Positions 63,601 to 64,000 of a stretch of 64,000 nt of DNA are shown piece by piece. Under the pieces are notes generated by a model that made no database searches, was not told where the DNA came from, and saw only the letters and a list, made by a program, of their open reading frames with translations. The stretch covers positions 26,577 to 90,576 of the forward strand of contig JACJWC010000020.1 of NCBI GenBank assembly GCA_020637335.1. The letters are read 5' to 3'. The stretch comes from Acidobacteriota bacterium. GTDB lineage: Bacteria; Acidobacteriota; Holophagae; Acanthopleuribacterales; Acanthopleuribacteraceae. Position 1 is the first letter of the stretch. Each line of letters starts with the position of its first letter. The translations under genes were made by a program, and so were the position numbers.

Positions 63601-64000
63601 GCCACCGGTATTGTTGGTTATATCAACAGAGCGCCCAAGAGGGCTATTAATGCCGATCATCGTGTCCAGGAATAACGTAAATTCAGCATCTGATCCGGTG
63701 ACCTCAAGCGAGGTGTTGGCCACGCCTGCAATGGACAAGTCCGTGAAATTCACCGTGCCGGATAAGGCCTCTAGATGCAGACCGCGATCACCTGCAGAAA
63801 GAATGTCAACAGGCCCCATGAAGTTAATAACGGATCCTGTGCCACAATTTTGAACATGAATAGCCGTTTGTCCAGACCCCGCATTCAGATTCAGTGAAGC
63901 CGTTAATGCGGATGTGAGGCTAATCGCACCTGAGAGCCCATCGACCTGGACAGCATTGGTCATCGAACCCAGGTTATTGACCACAACGGCAGTTGTGCCT
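60667..64000 (-). CDS. Giant right-handed beta-helix surface protein, 5' part outside window
   Basis: The frame is open from the window edge (base 64000) to a stop at 60667, about 1110 codons; no start is visible. The sequence is a long series of short Asn/Gly/Thr/Ser-rich rungs (patterns such as NNGGDLTIEDAAINVSG, GIDLSN, DNTGVxLxN) with regular I/L/V-x-N-N turns, typical of right-handed parallel beta-helix (pectate-lyase-like) proteins. No catalytic site or secretion domain is recognised in the visible part, and no C-terminal autotransporter barrel is seen: the protein ends TFDSCNSH. It is probably a surface adhesin or cell-wall/polysaccharide-binding protein. Confidence 0.75.
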   Translation of the reverse strand, partial: GTTAVVVNNLGSMTNAVQVDGLSGAISLTSALTASLNLNAGSGQTAIHVQNCGTGSVINFMGPVDILSAGDRGLHLEALSGTVNFTDLSIAGVANTSLEVTGSDAEFTLFLDTMIGINSPLGRSVDITNNTGGFIRLDQGPIFDGDQGIRIASNVWDNISYLDLPITITTAANTGITLTNNTGGLGFYNLLAVTTTDQPAAVLNSNQSLTISFASLTVLQGLGSGATALSMANNTNLNCTFSSITGVNNAGKGVDLNTNGGGIYIHNLNLTTMGGIGLDATSSGQLVLNTLGGSVTLNTTNALGLDIDNTDFSYSIINNIQVTGTGGGINLVNNGGDLTIEDAAINVSGATALVATGCSLDIDPTNTNSISLTATGQRAIQLNGVTTSGFNLASTNSTGATNGVVVSACLGPFNFGDTTITSSANGVDLSNSPTSVFVFDDLDVTSSAGVALAASNVSLVSVDTDDNDSPVLSATTRPVLDIDNCRIQMNLATLSSSSSTTHGVDLTNLAANSILTMSGSTTITSPSTYGINIDNVESGANLVFGNVSVTNRGNHGIFIQNFNGTLAGFGDADIPNGLNVGGDGVHVQTSGGGATSSGAIQFASLDISDTNVTVDRLDAGNDGTPDNETYDGNGVKLMDHTGSFGVTGTGPQGNGGTIQNIEGDGFSLIRSGGLDLNDLVINNIGTSNQAPATVDNAGIFAYGLIGSNSLQDCTISRFQDGTVGGGNARGISIYNNNISFTDLHITDTTFFNDNLLLGDDAILIQTFGTVNGSLTVDSAFPLGNPSNTSEFYQLSGTGVQVNKNGSGDFYVSIADTVFRDSISVGGFGGVDLASIGAGVMSNMVDSCLFLELYSGGVNNGGVITLFAGGTADYDATVNNCTFGSASQRTSDGRGAIRAATDSDPGALVTDFDITITNNTIDDTAREAISLLPRGGAVPLASGQTVDFTVMNNDIGQTTAVANSGGSGREGIEFVSSDSAKLINFIFANNSVRNFVDSSSDETLDIKVNDNTSLNAIITGNTFNQTGAALTAESIDISINSTGSLCLDMNSANTSPNTCPNGIAITETAGTFSIEDIGGAAIPAATVDTFIEARNTGSATVTGTFDSCNSH

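Noticed and set aside
1..64000. tRNA, rRNA or riboswitch
   Set aside because: I noticed no cloverleaf, rRNA-like or known riboswitch sequence by eye; a covariance search was not possible.

Overview
The window looks like part of a Gram-negative chromosome rich in secreted proteins. It holds a type II secretion (T2SS)-like operon with a secretin and an OmpH/Skp-like protein, several very large Sec-exported surface proteins, exoproteases of families S8 and M36, and ELWxxDGT-repeat proteins. This mix, with moderate GC, suggests an Acidobacteriota (Holophagae/Acanthopleuribacter-like) or similar predatory or marine bacterium. That assignment is inference: there is no rRNA or other core marker gene here.

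Layout. (1) 1-1414: 5' part of a secreted M36-like zinc protease, minus strand. (2) 1.5-3.9 kb: remains of two IS3-family elements, both inactivated; the second is cut off beside the stop codon of a subtilase (3924-6326). (3) 6.5-12.1 kb: a mobile-element graveyard. It contains pieces of RAYT-like (REP-associated) Y1 transposases, an intact IS200-type tnpA flanked by long hairpin-bearing inverted arms, an IS66 element with a frameshifted tnpC and a triplicated 198-bp right end, and an IS3/RAYT chimeric ORF. (4) 12.2-29.3 kb: one minus-strand operon. It encodes a 1906-aa SpvB/RHS-type secreted protein, a 3501-aa RHS protein whose C-terminal tip reads as a PIN-like nuclease, and two small overlapping genes that may be immunity proteins. 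(5) 29.35-30.37 kb: intergenic region full of REP-like palindromes, partly as 77-bp tandem units. (6) 30.4-43.2 kb: a tightly overlapping minus-strand operon: gspF, gspG, gspE, gspD, GspL/M/C-like proteins, three divergent pseudopilin-like proteins, an OmpH-like protein and two lipoproteins (the last with PKD domains). (7) 43.4-57.2 kb: three giant ELWxxDGT-repeat secreted proteins in one operon. (8) 57.6-60.3 kb, plus strand: a complete M36 fungalysin-like protease with a PA insert and a good rho-independent terminator. (9) 60.7-64.0 kb: the C-terminal part of a giant beta-helix-like surface protein.

How it may work together. The T2SS-like machine could export the proteases and the ELWxxDGT proteins, several of which end in small EF-hand/dockerin-like or leucine-rich modules, some with a Cys near the C-terminus. 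The RHS operon is the best candidate for an unusual system: a Sec-exported RHS shell with a toxin-like tip and downstream paralogous immunity candidates, built as a mosaic of GC-richer frames and AT-rich cassettes. No searches were run. All family names come from motifs read by eye.
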